From Pseudomonas sp. BN411 (GTDB lineage: Bacteria; Pseudomonadota; Gammaproteobacteria; Pseudomonadales; Pseudomonadaceae): a DNA stretch of 64,000 nucleotides. The notes below the pieces were generated by a model. That model was not told the origin of the DNA and did not search any database. It saw only the letters and a list, made by a program, of their open reading frames with translations. Both the position numbers and the translations under genes were made by a program. Below, one piece after another: positions 55,240-64,000 of the stretch (the first letter of the stretch is position 1; each line of letters starts with the position of its first letter). The DNA lies in contig NZ_SSOM01000067.1 of the NCBI RefSeq assembly GCF_029871235.1, forward strand, positions 310,001 to 374,000. The letters run 5' to 3'.

Positions 55240-56280
55240 ATGCGCCTGCTCGCTCAAGCTGTACTGCTCTGCCTGACGTTGTTCGGCCTATCGGTCCAGG
55301 CCGAAACGGTCAACAACCTCTATCAGGTTCGTGAACCTGTCACTTCGCAGCAGCCGGAGGAGCGCAGCCAGGCCCTGGTGCGTGCCCTGGAAACCCTGGT
55401 GCTGCGCCTGTCCGGGGACGCCAAGGCCGCCCAGAACCCGGCTCTGGAAGCGGTGCGCAAGGACCCGCAGCAGCTCATCAGCCAGTACGGCTATGAAGGG
55501 CAGGTGCTGGTGGTGGACTTCGACCCCATCACCACCGAGCGCACTCTGCGCCAGGCCGGCATCCCGCTGTGGAGCCCCAATCGCCCGGCCATCCTGGCCT
55601 GGTGGCTGAACCATTCCGGTGAGGGCAGCAACAATCTGGTGGGCGACGGCCAGGAAGCCGCGACGCCTCTGCGTCAGGCGGCACAGAACCGCGGCCTGCC
55701 GCTGCGTCTGCCGATAGCGGACCTCAATGAGCAGTTGCTGGCGACGCCCGAGCAACTGACTTCCGCCCAACCCGGTGCATTGACCCAGGCTTCCGAGCGC
55801 TACGGCGCTGACGCCCTGCTGGCGGTGGATGCCAGCGAGGCCGACGGCAAATGGCAGGCGCAATGGCGCCTGTGGCTGGGCGACAGCCGCGAGCAGGGCA
55901 CCGCTGAAGGCGCAGACAACGCTGCGCTGGCTGATGCCGTGATGTCTGCAGTGAGCCAGCGCCTGGCAACGCGCTTCGTGGTGGCACCCGGCGCCGGACA
56001 GAACCTGGAGCTGGAAGTGCAGGGCGCCAATCTGGCCCGCTATGCCGAGCTGTCGCGCCTGCTGGAACCCTTCGGTGCCCGCCTGCTCAAGGTCGAGGGT
56101 GACCGCCTGGAGTACCAGGTCAACGCCAGCCCCGAACAGCTGCGCGCGCAACTGGCCCTGGCCGGGCTCCAGGAGGCGCCGCCCGAGGCTCCGGCCGCGC
56201 CGGCTCCTGCCGCTGATCCGCAGGCTGCTCCGGCACCCCAGGTGGTGCCGCGCAACAACGTGCTGCGTTTCCGCTGGTAG
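55240..56280 (+). CDS. DUF2066 periplasmic protein
   Basis: Protein of 346 residues with a signal peptide ([21 protein letters not shown]). The mature protein opens [26 protein letters not shown] in the DUF2066 manner and ends in a Pro/Ala-rich tail (about 305-335) before NVLRFRW. The family is fixed upstream of the lipid synthase, PerM and Hda genes in pseudomonads. Function unknown. Confidence 0.87.
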   Translation: MRLLAQAVLLCLTLFGLSVQAETVNNLYQVREPVTSQQPEERSQALVRALETLVLRLSGDAKAAQNPALEAVRKDPQQLISQYGYEGQVLVVDFDPITTERTLRQAGIPLWSPNRPAILAWWLNHSGEGSNNLVGDGQEAATPLRQAAQNRGLPLRLPIADLNEQLLATPEQLTSAQPGALTQASERYGADALLAVDASEADGKWQAQWRLWLGDSREQGTAEGADNAALADAVMSAVSQRLATRFVVAPGAGQNLELEVQGANLARYAELSRLLEPFGARLLKVEGDRLEYQVNASPEQLRAQLALAGLQEAPPEAPAAPAPAADPQAAPAPQVVPRNNVLRFRW

Positions 56281-56318
56281 CGGGCGTAAACTGGCGGCCT
56301 ACCCGAAACGGGGATGCC

Positions 56319-56867
56319 ATGCACCAGTTGCCCAACCTGTTGACTCTGCTGCGCCTGGCACTGGTTTTTCCCATTGCCGGGCTGCTGCTGTCCGATCGGT
56401 ATGGCCAGGCGCTGGTGCTGTTCGCCATTGCAGGAGGCTCCGATGCCCTGGACGGTTTCCTTGCCCGGCGTTTTGGCTGGACCAGCCGCTTCGGCTCGCT
56501 GTTCGACCCCCTGGCTGACAAGCTTTTACTGGTGACCAGCTTCATCTGCCTGACCATTACCCAGGTACTGCCGCTGTGGCTGACGCTTGTGGTGTTCCTG
56601 CGCGACCTGGTGATCCTGCTGGGAGCCGGACTATTTCGCCTGATGGCCGGACCGGCAGAGTTCTCACCGAGCTGGCTGGGCAAGTTGACTACGCTGCTGC
56701 AGATGCTGCTGGTCCTCTGCCTGCTGCTGGAACTGAGCCTGTTGCCGGCTCTGGCGTCGCTGCGCTGGCCGCTGAGCTGGCTGGTGATGGCGGTGACGTT
56801 GTGCAGTGGGACCCAGTACGTCTGGGATTGGGGACGGAAATATCGCTACGCAAGGATGAGGGCCTGA
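56319..56867 (+). CDS. CDP-alcohol phosphatidyltransferase
   Basis: Integral membrane enzyme of 182 residues with about six helices. The full catalytic signature D-x2-D-G-x2-A-R-x8-G-x3-D-x3-D is present from SDALDGFLAR to FDPLADK (about residues 41-68). It is of the PgsA type, joining a CDP-diacylglycerol with a polyol phosphate, but is likely an additional copy beside the housekeeping PgsA; the acceptor is not known. It ends one base before the PerM gene. Confidence 0.85.
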   Translation: MHQLPNLLTLLRLALVFPIAGLLLSDRYGQALVLFAIAGGSDALDGFLARRFGWTSRFGSLFDPLADKLLLVTSFICLTITQVLPLWLTLVVFLRDLVILLGAGLFRLMAGPAEFSPSWLGKLTTLLQMLLVLCLLLELSLLPALASLRWPLSWLVMAVTLCSGTQYVWDWGRKYRYARMRA

Positions 56868-56868
56868 C

Positions 56869-57963
56869 ATGACCGATTCGCGCCGCTGGCTCTGGCTGGG
56901 CGGCTTCCTGTTTCTGGGGTGGCTGATCTATCAGCTGCATCCCGTTCTCTCGCCCTTCCTGGTGGGTATGCTGCTCGCCTACCTTGGCGACCCCCTGGTG
57001 GACCGCCTGGAGCGGCTGGGCCTGTCGCGCACCTGGGGCGTGGTGCTGGTGTTCGGTTTGTTCGGCCTGATCCTCCTGACCCTGTTGCTGGTACTGCTGC
57101 CCATGCTCGGCCGCCAGCTGTTCCGCCTCTACGAAGTGGCGCCGCAGATGCTCGACTGGTTGCAGCAAAGCGCGCTGCCCTGGGCCCAGGCGCAGCTTGG
57201 CCTGCCCGGTGACTTCTGGCGCGTCGACAGGCTCAAGGCGGTGATCACCGGCCACCTCGGCCAGACCACCGATATCGCCGGCACCCTGCTGGCGAGTGTC
57301 ACAGCATCCGGCCTGGCGCTGCTGGGCTGGTTGGGCAACCTGTTGCTGATTCCCGTGGTGGGCTTCTACCTGCTGCGTGACTGGGACCTGATGGTGGCCA
57401 AGCTCCGTGGCCTGCTGCCGCGCAACCGCGAATCCTATGTGGTTGGGCTGGTGGGGGAGTGCCATGAAGTGCTGGGCGCCTTCCTGCGTGGCCAGTTGCT
57501 GGTGATGCTGGCGCTGGGGCTGATCTACGCCGTCGGCCTGATGCTGGTGGGGCTGGACCTGGGCTTGCTGATCGGCCTGCTGGCGGGGCTGGCCAGCATC
57601 GTGCCGTATATGGGCTTCGTGGTCGGTTTTGGTGCCGCACTGGTTGCTGCACTCTTTCAGTTCGGCGGTTTCGAACTCTATCCGCTGATCGGCGTCGTAG
57701 CTGTGTTCAGTGTGGGGCAGTTGCTCGAAGGCATGCTGCTCACCCCGCTCCTGGTGGGTGATCGCATTGGACTTCACCCGGTGGCGGTGATCTTTGCGAT
57801 ACTTGCTGGCGGCCAGCTGTTTGGCTTCACCGGCGTGCTGTTGGCCTTGCCCGTGGCAGCGATCATCATGGTTTTGCTGCGCCATGCGCATGATTTCTAT
57901 AAACTTTCCGACCTTTACGGACAGTCGAGTAGCGGTCCCGACGACCCTCCCAGTACGGCATGA
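56869..57963 (+). CDS. AI-2E/PerM-family inner-membrane protein
   Basis: Protein of 364 residues with seven or eight hydrophobic segments and the family region LLRDWDLMVAKLRGLLPRN, plus GQLLEGMLLTPLLVGDRIGLHP. Members act as permeases or sodium/proton exchangers; AI-2 export has been claimed for one. The stop overlaps the hda start (ATGA), so the two are translationally coupled. Confidence 0.87.
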   Translation: MTDSRRWLWLGGFLFLGWLIYQLHPVLSPFLVGMLLAYLGDPLVDRLERLGLSRTWGVVLVFGLFGLILLTLLLVLLPMLGRQLFRLYEVAPQMLDWLQQSALPWAQAQLGLPGDFWRVDRLKAVITGHLGQTTDIAGTLLASVTASGLALLGWLGNLLLIPVVGFYLLRDWDLMVAKLRGLLPRNRESYVVGLVGECHEVLGAFLRGQLLVMLALGLIYAVGLMLVGLDLGLLIGLLAGLASIVPYMGFVVGFGAALVAALFQFGGFELYPLIGVVAVFSVGQLLEGMLLTPLLVGDRIGLHPVAVIFAILAGGQLFGFTGVLLALPVAAIIMVLLRHAHDFYKLSDLYGQSSSGPDDPPSTA

Positions 57964-58664
57964 CACCGATTCAGCTTCCCCTGAGTGTGCGTCTGCGTGA
58001 CGACGCCACCTTCGCCAACTTCTATCCCGGCGCCAACGCCGCGGCCCTCGGCTATGTCGAGCGCCTGTGCGAGCCCGATGCCGGCTGGACCGAGAGCCTG
58101 ATCTACCTCTGGGGCGGTGAGGGTGCGGGACGCAGCCACCTGCTCCAGGCCGCTTGCCTGCGTTTCGAGCAGCGCGACGAGCAGGCCATCTACCTGCCCA
58201 TGGACGAACTGGTGCACTACGGCCCGGAAGTCTTCGACAACCTGGAGCAGTGCGAGCTGGTGTGCCTGGACGACCTGCATGCCTTGGCAGGGCGCCCGGA
58301 GTGGGAAGAAGGGCTGTTCCACCTGTTCAACCGCCTGCGCGATGCTGGTCGCAAACTGCTGCTTTCGGCCAGCAAGTCGCCTCGCGAACTGGGGATCAAG
58401 CTGCCTGACCTGAAGTCACGCCTGACCCTGGCTCTGGTGTTCCAGCTGCACGCGCTGTCCGACGAGGACAAGCTCCGCGCCCTGCAACTGCGTGCGTCGC
58501 GTCGTGGTCTGCACCTGACCGACGAAGTGGGGCGCTTCATCCTCACCCGTGGTCCGCGCAGCATGAACCTGCTGTTCGACCTGCTGGACATCCTCGATCA
58601 GGCCTCGCTCCAGGCTCAGCGCAAGCTGACCATTCCGTTCCTCAAGGAAATTTTCGGCTGGTAG
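57960..58664 (+). CDS. hda: DnaA regulatory inactivator Hda
   Basis: AAA+ protein of 234 residues homologous to DnaA domain III. With the sliding clamp it stimulates ATP hydrolysis by DnaA to prevent re-initiation. An N-terminal clamp-binding peptide is IQLPLSVRL (residues 3-11); the P-loop is LWGGEGAGRSHLLQA; Walker B is LVCLDDLHAL; sensor II is near GPRSMNLLFDLLD. No DnaA DNA-binding domain is present, which separates it from DnaA. Confidence 0.93.
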   Translation: MTPIQLPLSVRLRDDATFANFYPGANAAALGYVERLCEPDAGWTESLIYLWGGEGAGRSHLLQAACLRFEQRDEQAIYLPMDELVHYGPEVFDNLEQCELVCLDDLHALAGRPEWEEGLFHLFNRLRDAGRKLLLSASKSPRELGIKLPDLKSRLTLALVFQLHALSDEDKLRALQLRASRRGLHLTDEVGRFILTRGPRSMNLLFDLLDILDQASLQAQRKLTIPFLKEIFGW

Positions 58665-58692
58665 CCCGCATTTCCAGTCAGTCGCCCAATGA

Positions 58693-58720
58693 AAAAGCCC
58701 GGATCGAAGTCCGGGCTTTT
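58693..58720. terminator. Bidirectional terminator after hda
   Basis: Stem AAAAGCCCGG / CCGGGCTTTT with an 8-base loop between converging hda and the DUF2069 gene. Confidence 0.92.
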
Positions 58721-58737
58721 TCATTGCTGGGCGGGAA

Positions 58738-60093
<1,356 letters not shown>

Positions 60094-60217
60094 GTCGGGG
60101 GTCGCATGGGCTTGGTCGAGGCGGCTATTCTAACCGCGTCGTGGTGCCCGCCTGAACCGTGCGCCGCGCTTGCGGTCTGCTGAGCCGGGCCGGGTCGATC
60201 AGAATCAAGGAGATGGA

Positions 60218-61438
60218 ATGCGCCAACGCCTCACCGACGTCGTCGAATTCTGGCGCTTCCTGCTACAGCGGTTCATTGCCGATCGTGGCACCAACAGCGC
60301 TGCGGCCCTGACCTACACCAGCCTGTTCGCCGTGGTGCCGATGATGACGGTGACCTTCACCATGCTCTCGGCCATACCGGCTTTCCAGGGCACGGGCGAG
60401 CAGATCCAGAGCTTCATCTTCCACAACTTCGTCCCGTCCACCGGGGAAACCCTGCAGGAGTACCTGCGTGGCTTCACGGTGCAGGCGCGGCACCTGACAT
60501 GGGTCGGTGTCGGCCTTCTGGTGGTGACCGCCTTCATGATGCTGGTGACCATCGAAAAGGCCTTCAACACCATCTGGCGGGTGCGTCAGCCGCGCCGGGG
60601 CGTCTCCAGCTTCCTGCTCTACTGGGCGATCCTCAGTCTTGGCCCGTTGCTCTTGGGCGCCGGTTTCGCCGTCAGTACCTACATTACCTCGCTATCGCTG
60701 ATTTCCGGCCTGGATGCGCTGATTGGCGCCAAGACCCTGCTCAGCTTCACGCCTCTGTTTTCCAGCATCGCGGCCTTCACCCTGATCTATGCGGCGGTGC
60801 CCAACGCCCGGGTGCCGGTGCGCCATGCCCTGGCAGGTGGCGTCTTCACCGCATTGTTGTTCGAGGCGGCCAAGGCACTGTTCGGCCTCTATGTCAGCTT
60901 CTTCCCCGGCTACCAGCTGATTTATGGCGCTTTCGCGACGGTGCCGCTGTTTCTGCTGTGGATCTACCTGTCCTGGGTGATCGTGCTGTTCGGCGCTGAA
61001 CTGGTGTGCAACCTTTCCACGCCCTGGCACTGGCGTCGCCGCGCGCTGCCCCGCCTGCTGGTGCTGCTGGGCATCCTGCGGGTGTTCCACGACCGCCAGA
61101 TGCGCGGCATGCCGGTGCGCCACCTGGACGTGCAGCGTGCCGGCTGGCACCTGCCGGAGGATGAGTGGCTGGAAATGCTGGAGTTGCTGGAAAGCCAGCA
61201 CCTGGTCTGCCGCGCCAGTGGAGGTTCCTGGGTGCTCTGCCGTGATCTGAGCGGCTACAGTTTCCATCAATTGCTCGTCCATATGCCCTGGCCCCTACCA
61301 CGGCTGGGGCAGTTGCCCGAGCATCTGGACGAAGCGTGGTATCCGCCACTGCGCAAGGCGCTGGAGTTGCTTCAGGAAGAGCAGCAAGCCTTGTTCGGTG
61401 GCAGCCTGGCGCAATGGCTCAAGCCGGGAAACGACTGA
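60218..61438 (+). CDS. YihY/BrkB-family inner-membrane protein
   Basis: Protein of 406 residues: six membrane helices in the first 290 residues with the family motif [17 protein letters not shown], and a cytoplasmic C-terminal part (about 300-406) resembling a winged helix. The group was long misnamed ribonuclease BN; a role in envelope function is more likely. AAGGAG stands six bases before the chosen ATG, and an ATG 16 codons upstream is rejected. Confidence 0.9.
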   Translation: MRQRLTDVVEFWRFLLQRFIADRGTNSAAALTYTSLFAVVPMMTVTFTMLSAIPAFQGTGEQIQSFIFHNFVPSTGETLQEYLRGFTVQARHLTWVGVGLLVVTAFMMLVTIEKAFNTIWRVRQPRRGVSSFLLYWAILSLGPLLLGAGFAVSTYITSLSLISGLDALIGAKTLLSFTPLFSSIAAFTLIYAAVPNARVPVRHALAGGVFTALLFEAAKALFGLYVSFFPGYQLIYGAFATVPLFLLWIYLSWVIVLFGAELVCNLSTPWHWRRRALPRLLVLLGILRVFHDRQMRGMPVRHLDVQRAGWHLPEDEWLEMLELLESQHLVCRASGGSWVLCRDLSGYSFHQLLVHMPWPLPRLGQLPEHLDEAWYPPLRKALELLQEEQQALFGGSLAQWLKPGND

Positions 61439-61575
61439 CGAAAATTGTCAGTCAGCCGGTGAGTGAACCAGGCGAACTCCGCTGCGGTCCATGCAACAGC
61501 AGGCCGCAGTGATTGGCATGTTTATGGCACTGACAAGGAAGAGGCCATCAAAACGATGGCCAGGGGATGGAAGCG

Positions 61576-61767
61576 ATGGGTACCGCGAAAGACAAGCTGA
61601 TTCACTTGCACGAGCGCGCACCGCAACGGGCGCTGGAGGGATTGAACCGGGTGACCGGGCTGAAATTCCGTCACTGGCCAGAATCCCTGGCCCCGCTGAC
61701 TTTGCAAGAAGAGCAGGACGAAACCGAGCGGCCGGCCCTTGAGGGCAATCGCGCTCTACCTGGCTGA
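61576..61767 (+). CDS. Small hypothetical protein
   Basis: Protein of 63 residues (MGTAKDKLIHLHERAPQRAL...), charged and soluble, ending ALPG. It follows yihY by 137 bases. The start could also be three codons upstream. It looks like the short conserved gene found at this place in other pseudomonads; no function known. Confidence 0.55.
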   Translation: MGTAKDKLIHLHERAPQRALEGLNRVTGLKFRHWPESLAPLTLQEEQDETERPALEGNRALPG

Positions 61768-61775
61768 AACCGGTT

Positions 61776-62165
61776 TCAGGCGCGGACTTGGCGACTGGCC
61801 TGCTCGGCCAGCTCCACCGCTTGCACGAAGAGTTCTTCCACCAGCAGCCCCTTGATCGGAACGGCGGAGCGCAGGCGCACCTGCATCTGTTCTATCTTTT
61901 GCTTGAACGGCAAGCGGGCGACGCCCGACAGCAGGATCTTGCCCTTGGGGTTGAGCTTGCCGTGATCCACCGCAACCTCGCGGCGCTGGCTGCCATCCAT
62001 GTAGACCACCATCAGTGACACGGGCAGATCCGTCATGCCGGGCAGGTGCAGCCAGGCCGCCACATTGAAGTCCGCCACCCGACCGTCGAAGGCCGTGAGG
62101 GTGGAGCGGGCGACTTCGACGACGCGGGCAGGAACCGGGCCGATCAGGCTGTCGTGCTGTTGCAT
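61776..62165 (-). CDS. Conserved hypothetical protein
   Basis: Protein of 129 residues, soluble, probably beta-rich in the middle (AWLHLPGMTDLPVSLMVVYMDG; KGKILLSGVARL) with a helical end. No motif allows a functional call. It is convergent with the 63-residue gene, eight bases apart, and stands alone on the minus strand. Confidence 0.7.
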   Translation of the reverse strand: MQQHDSLIGPVPARVVEVARSTLTAFDGRVADFNVAAWLHLPGMTDLPVSLMVVYMDGSQRREVAVDHGKLNPKGKILLSGVARLPFKQKIEQMQVRLRSAVPIKGLLVEELFVQAVELAEQASRQVRA

Positions 62166-62286
62166 GGGGCATCCAGGCTGGAAAGGGTACGTTCGTACCG
62201 GTGGTATTCAATTATAAGCAGCCAATCCCATGCGAACTGTGCGCCTTGGCCGCCGGCTGGCGTGACCCGCCTCGCAGTTTGACCAC

Positions 62287-63693
62287 TCAGGCAAGCTGCA
62301 GGGGATAGCGAGCCACCAATGAGGTGCGGAGGTTGGGGGCCGGTAGCGGGACGATGGCCTGATTGTGGACGCTGGCCAGTTGCAGCCAGAGATTTTCCCC
62401 TTCAACGAACTGCTTGCCCGGTAGCCAGAGACCGTGATGCCAGCCATTGCCGGGCTCGGGCGTGCTTTGCAGGACGCCGGGGTGTGTCTGGGCGCTGGGT
62501 GCGCGGCGTAGCCAGACCGGGCGGGGCAGGCCCTTGAGGTAGCGCACGCCGAGGTGCAGGCCCTCGGTGTTCTGGTAACGCCAGCGCACCAGCGCGAGGA
62601 CCGGTGTGCTCTGGGTCTGCACCAGCACCAGTTGGCCTACCGGTAACTGGTTCGCGAGGTTGCCATGGCAGAGCAGGCGGGCGCCGCCCGGGCTGGCATC
62701 GAGCACCTGGGCGCCGCTGCGACCGGGGTGTTGCGTCAGTAGGTCAGCATGGATGGAGCTCAGGCCCACCACCAGCTGGCAGCTTCCGGTCTGTTCGGTA
62801 CGGGGGTGGCGGCGTTGCTGTCGTCCCAGCCAGTGTTGGCGGACCCTCTCCAGGAGCTCGTGCTCGCTCTCGCTGCGCAGGGGCGAGGGCTCATGCAGGG
62901 CGATCAGCAGGGCACCCAATTCAAAGCGGCGCAGGTAGGTATTGGCGCCATCGGGGTGCTGGTCCAGCGGCAGACAGGGTTGGGACTCGGTCAGGTCGAC
63001 GGTCGGGCTGCCGTTCTCGTCGTCCTCGTCCCACGGCAGCAGCCGCGCAAGGCCGGCGATCGGCGCCAGGGCGCCGAAGAGAAGCGGGCATTCGCCTTCG
63101 CTCAGGTGGAAGGGGTTGCTCAGGGCAAGCAGTAGCATCTGCTGGTAAAGCCCCCGCAGAGTATTGGCCGGCGTGGGGCGGAAGGCGGCGGCGACCGGTT
63201 CGTCCAGGCACTGCTGGTGCTCGCCGATCCAGTACAGCAAATGGCTGTCGCGCCAGAGCCCTGGGCCTGGCTCCTGATAGAGCTGGTAGTGGCGCAACTG
63301 GGTCTGGGCGAGGAAGTGCTGGGCCATGTATAGGCACCAGGCCAGGTGCGGGCGTGACGGCTGGTGACCCTGGAGAATCTGCAGCAACAGGCGTTTGAAG
63401 CCGCAGGCCAGTTCGTCGCAGAGCTTGACGAAGAGGCCGGATGGCACAGCCCGGTCCTGAGCAGCCTGGGTGTAGTGGCGGAACTCCTCGCTGAAACTTT
63501 GCAGCACGCGCTGCCTTTCGAGTAAGGTCAGAGCGCTGCGGTTGAGCCTGAACAAATGAGCCAGGACCTGCTGCAGGGCACTATCCTGAGGGAGTTGGCG
63601 CGCTTGTGCGAGGAGCGTCGGCACGCTTGCCAGCGGAGTGCTGTTCTCTTCCAGGATGTCCGGCACTTCCAGGCGCAAGGCATCCAGCGTCAT
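62287..63693 (-). CDS. PilZ-like large cytoplasmic protein
   Basis: Protein of 468 residues. The first 350 are largely helical; the last 100 have beta-barrel character with RRHPRTEQTGSCQLVVGLSSIH and DASPGGARLLCH, which resemble the RxxxR and D/NxSxxG signature of PilZ c-di-GMP-binding domains. A c-di-GMP receptor function is inferred. The start MTLDALRLEVPDI is chosen because it is the last before the conserved region and divergent from the TlpA gene by 30 bases. Confidence 0.7.
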   Translation of the reverse strand: MTLDALRLEVPDILEENSTPLASVPTLLAQARQLPQDSALQQVLAHLFRLNRSALTLLERQRVLQSFSEEFRHYTQAAQDRAVPSGLFVKLCDELACGFKRLLLQILQGHQPSRPHLAWCLYMAQHFLAQTQLRHYQLYQEPGPGLWRDSHLLYWIGEHQQCLDEPVAAAFRPTPANTLRGLYQQMLLLALSNPFHLSEGECPLLFGALAPIAGLARLLPWDEDDENGSPTVDLTESQPCLPLDQHPDGANTYLRRFELGALLIALHEPSPLRSESEHELLERVRQHWLGRQQRRHPRTEQTGSCQLVVGLSSIHADLLTQHPGRSGAQVLDASPGGARLLCHGNLANQLPVGQLVLVQTQSTPVLALVRWRYQNTEGLHLGVRYLKGLPRPVWLRRAPSAQTHPGVLQSTPEPGNGWHHGLWLPGKQFVEGENLWLQLASVHNQAIVPLPAPNLRTSLVARYPLQLA

Positions 63694-63723
63694 ATCAACC
63701 CCGCGTACACGAGGACCGAATGC

Positions 63724-64000
63724 ATGGGATCGCGACTCCAGGCTGTAATAGGGGTGTTCGCTCTGATGGGCGCCGGCCTGCTCCTGGCCAGCTGCTCGGA
63801 CGACGTGGGCGTCGATCAGCATGGGCAGAAGGTAACGGTTGAGCGCCTCGAAGGCCAGTGGCTCGTTATCAATTACTGGGCCGAGTGGTGCGCGCCCTGC
63901 CGTACGGAAATTCCCGAGTTGAACGCCCTCGCGGAGCAACAGAAGGACAAGGGCGTGAAAGTGCTGGGCGTCAATTTCGACGGGCTGCAAGGCAGCGAGC
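63724..64000 (+). CDS. TlpA-type thioredoxin-like lipoprotein (partial, runs off the window)
   Basis: First 92 codons only. The signal sequence ends with lipobox LLASC (Cys24), so it is a lipid-anchored periplasmic protein. The thioredoxin-like domain has the active site WCAPC (in YWAEWCAPCRTEIPEL). Such proteins reduce or isomerise disulfides, for example in cytochrome c maturation. The ATG has GAGG eight bases upstream. Confidence 0.9.
   Translation, partial: MGSRLQAVIGVFALMGAGLLLASCSDDVGVDQHGQKVTVERLEGQWLVINYWAEWCAPCRTEIPELNALAEQQKDKGVKVLGVNFDGLQGSE

Overview
The window is a high-GC gammaproteobacterial chromosome segment from a Pseudomonas species. Marker genes (erdR, finR-fpr, rhlG, gacS, the mprF/virJ pair, a Pseudomonas-type 107-residue FdxA) and the gene order place it near the P. 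aeruginosa lineage. From 15.9 kb to the right edge the backbone follows the PAO1 order I recall from rimO through kup, mprF, dinB, ldhA, gacS, cysM, relA, purMN, hda and wrbA. The left 15 kb joins blocks that lie elsewhere in PAO1 (mutS-recA; erdR-dgkA; finR-fpr; rhlG). The species name cannot be read from the sequence.

Layout. 0-5.3 kb: fdxA, mutS, pncC, recA with a LexA box, and recX (DNA repair and SOS). 5.3-15.9 kb: a LOG-family protein, a DTW tRNA-modifying enzyme, an EamA transporter, erdR, dgkA, finR/fpr, a divergent VOC/ABM pair, trmO, rhlG, a GST and a DCC protein. 15.9-28.5 kb: rimO, kup, cytochrome b561, the virJ-mprF pair for aminoacyl-phosphatidylglycerol, a GAF-GGDEF-EAL protein, two tandem initiator tRNA genes and dinB. 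40.6-64 kb: ldhA, gacS, a pirR remnant, piuC, cysM, rlmD, relA, mazG, rof, purMN, a lipid/membrane/hda cluster, wrbA-arsC, yihY, a PilZ-like gene and the start of a TlpA-type lipoprotein.

The accessory part is an 11.26-kb integrated element (29.3-40.6 kb) bounded by a 39-bp perfect direct repeat. It lies in the 5' end of a host zinc-ribbon gene and supplies that gene with a new start codon, so the reading frame survives. It carries a tyrosine integrase beside attL, an AbiGi-like putative phage-defence gene, a serine resolvase with a res-like site, a small membrane protein, and a leftward run of ten tightly packed genes. That run includes a 745-residue tail tape-measure protein and three small zinc-ribbon proteins. 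Next to attR is 1.2 kb of hairpin-rich DNA without a convincing gene. No terminase, portal, capsid or replication protein is seen, so the element is either a reduced prophage or an undescribed phage satellite. Paired 9-bp repeats with identical 13-bp spacing near both ends look like integrase arm sites.

Repeats: two REPIN-type inverted repeats of different families, a lone REP half of one family, other palindromic intergenic repeats, and a 191/192-bp tandem duplication of the tRNA-fMet unit.
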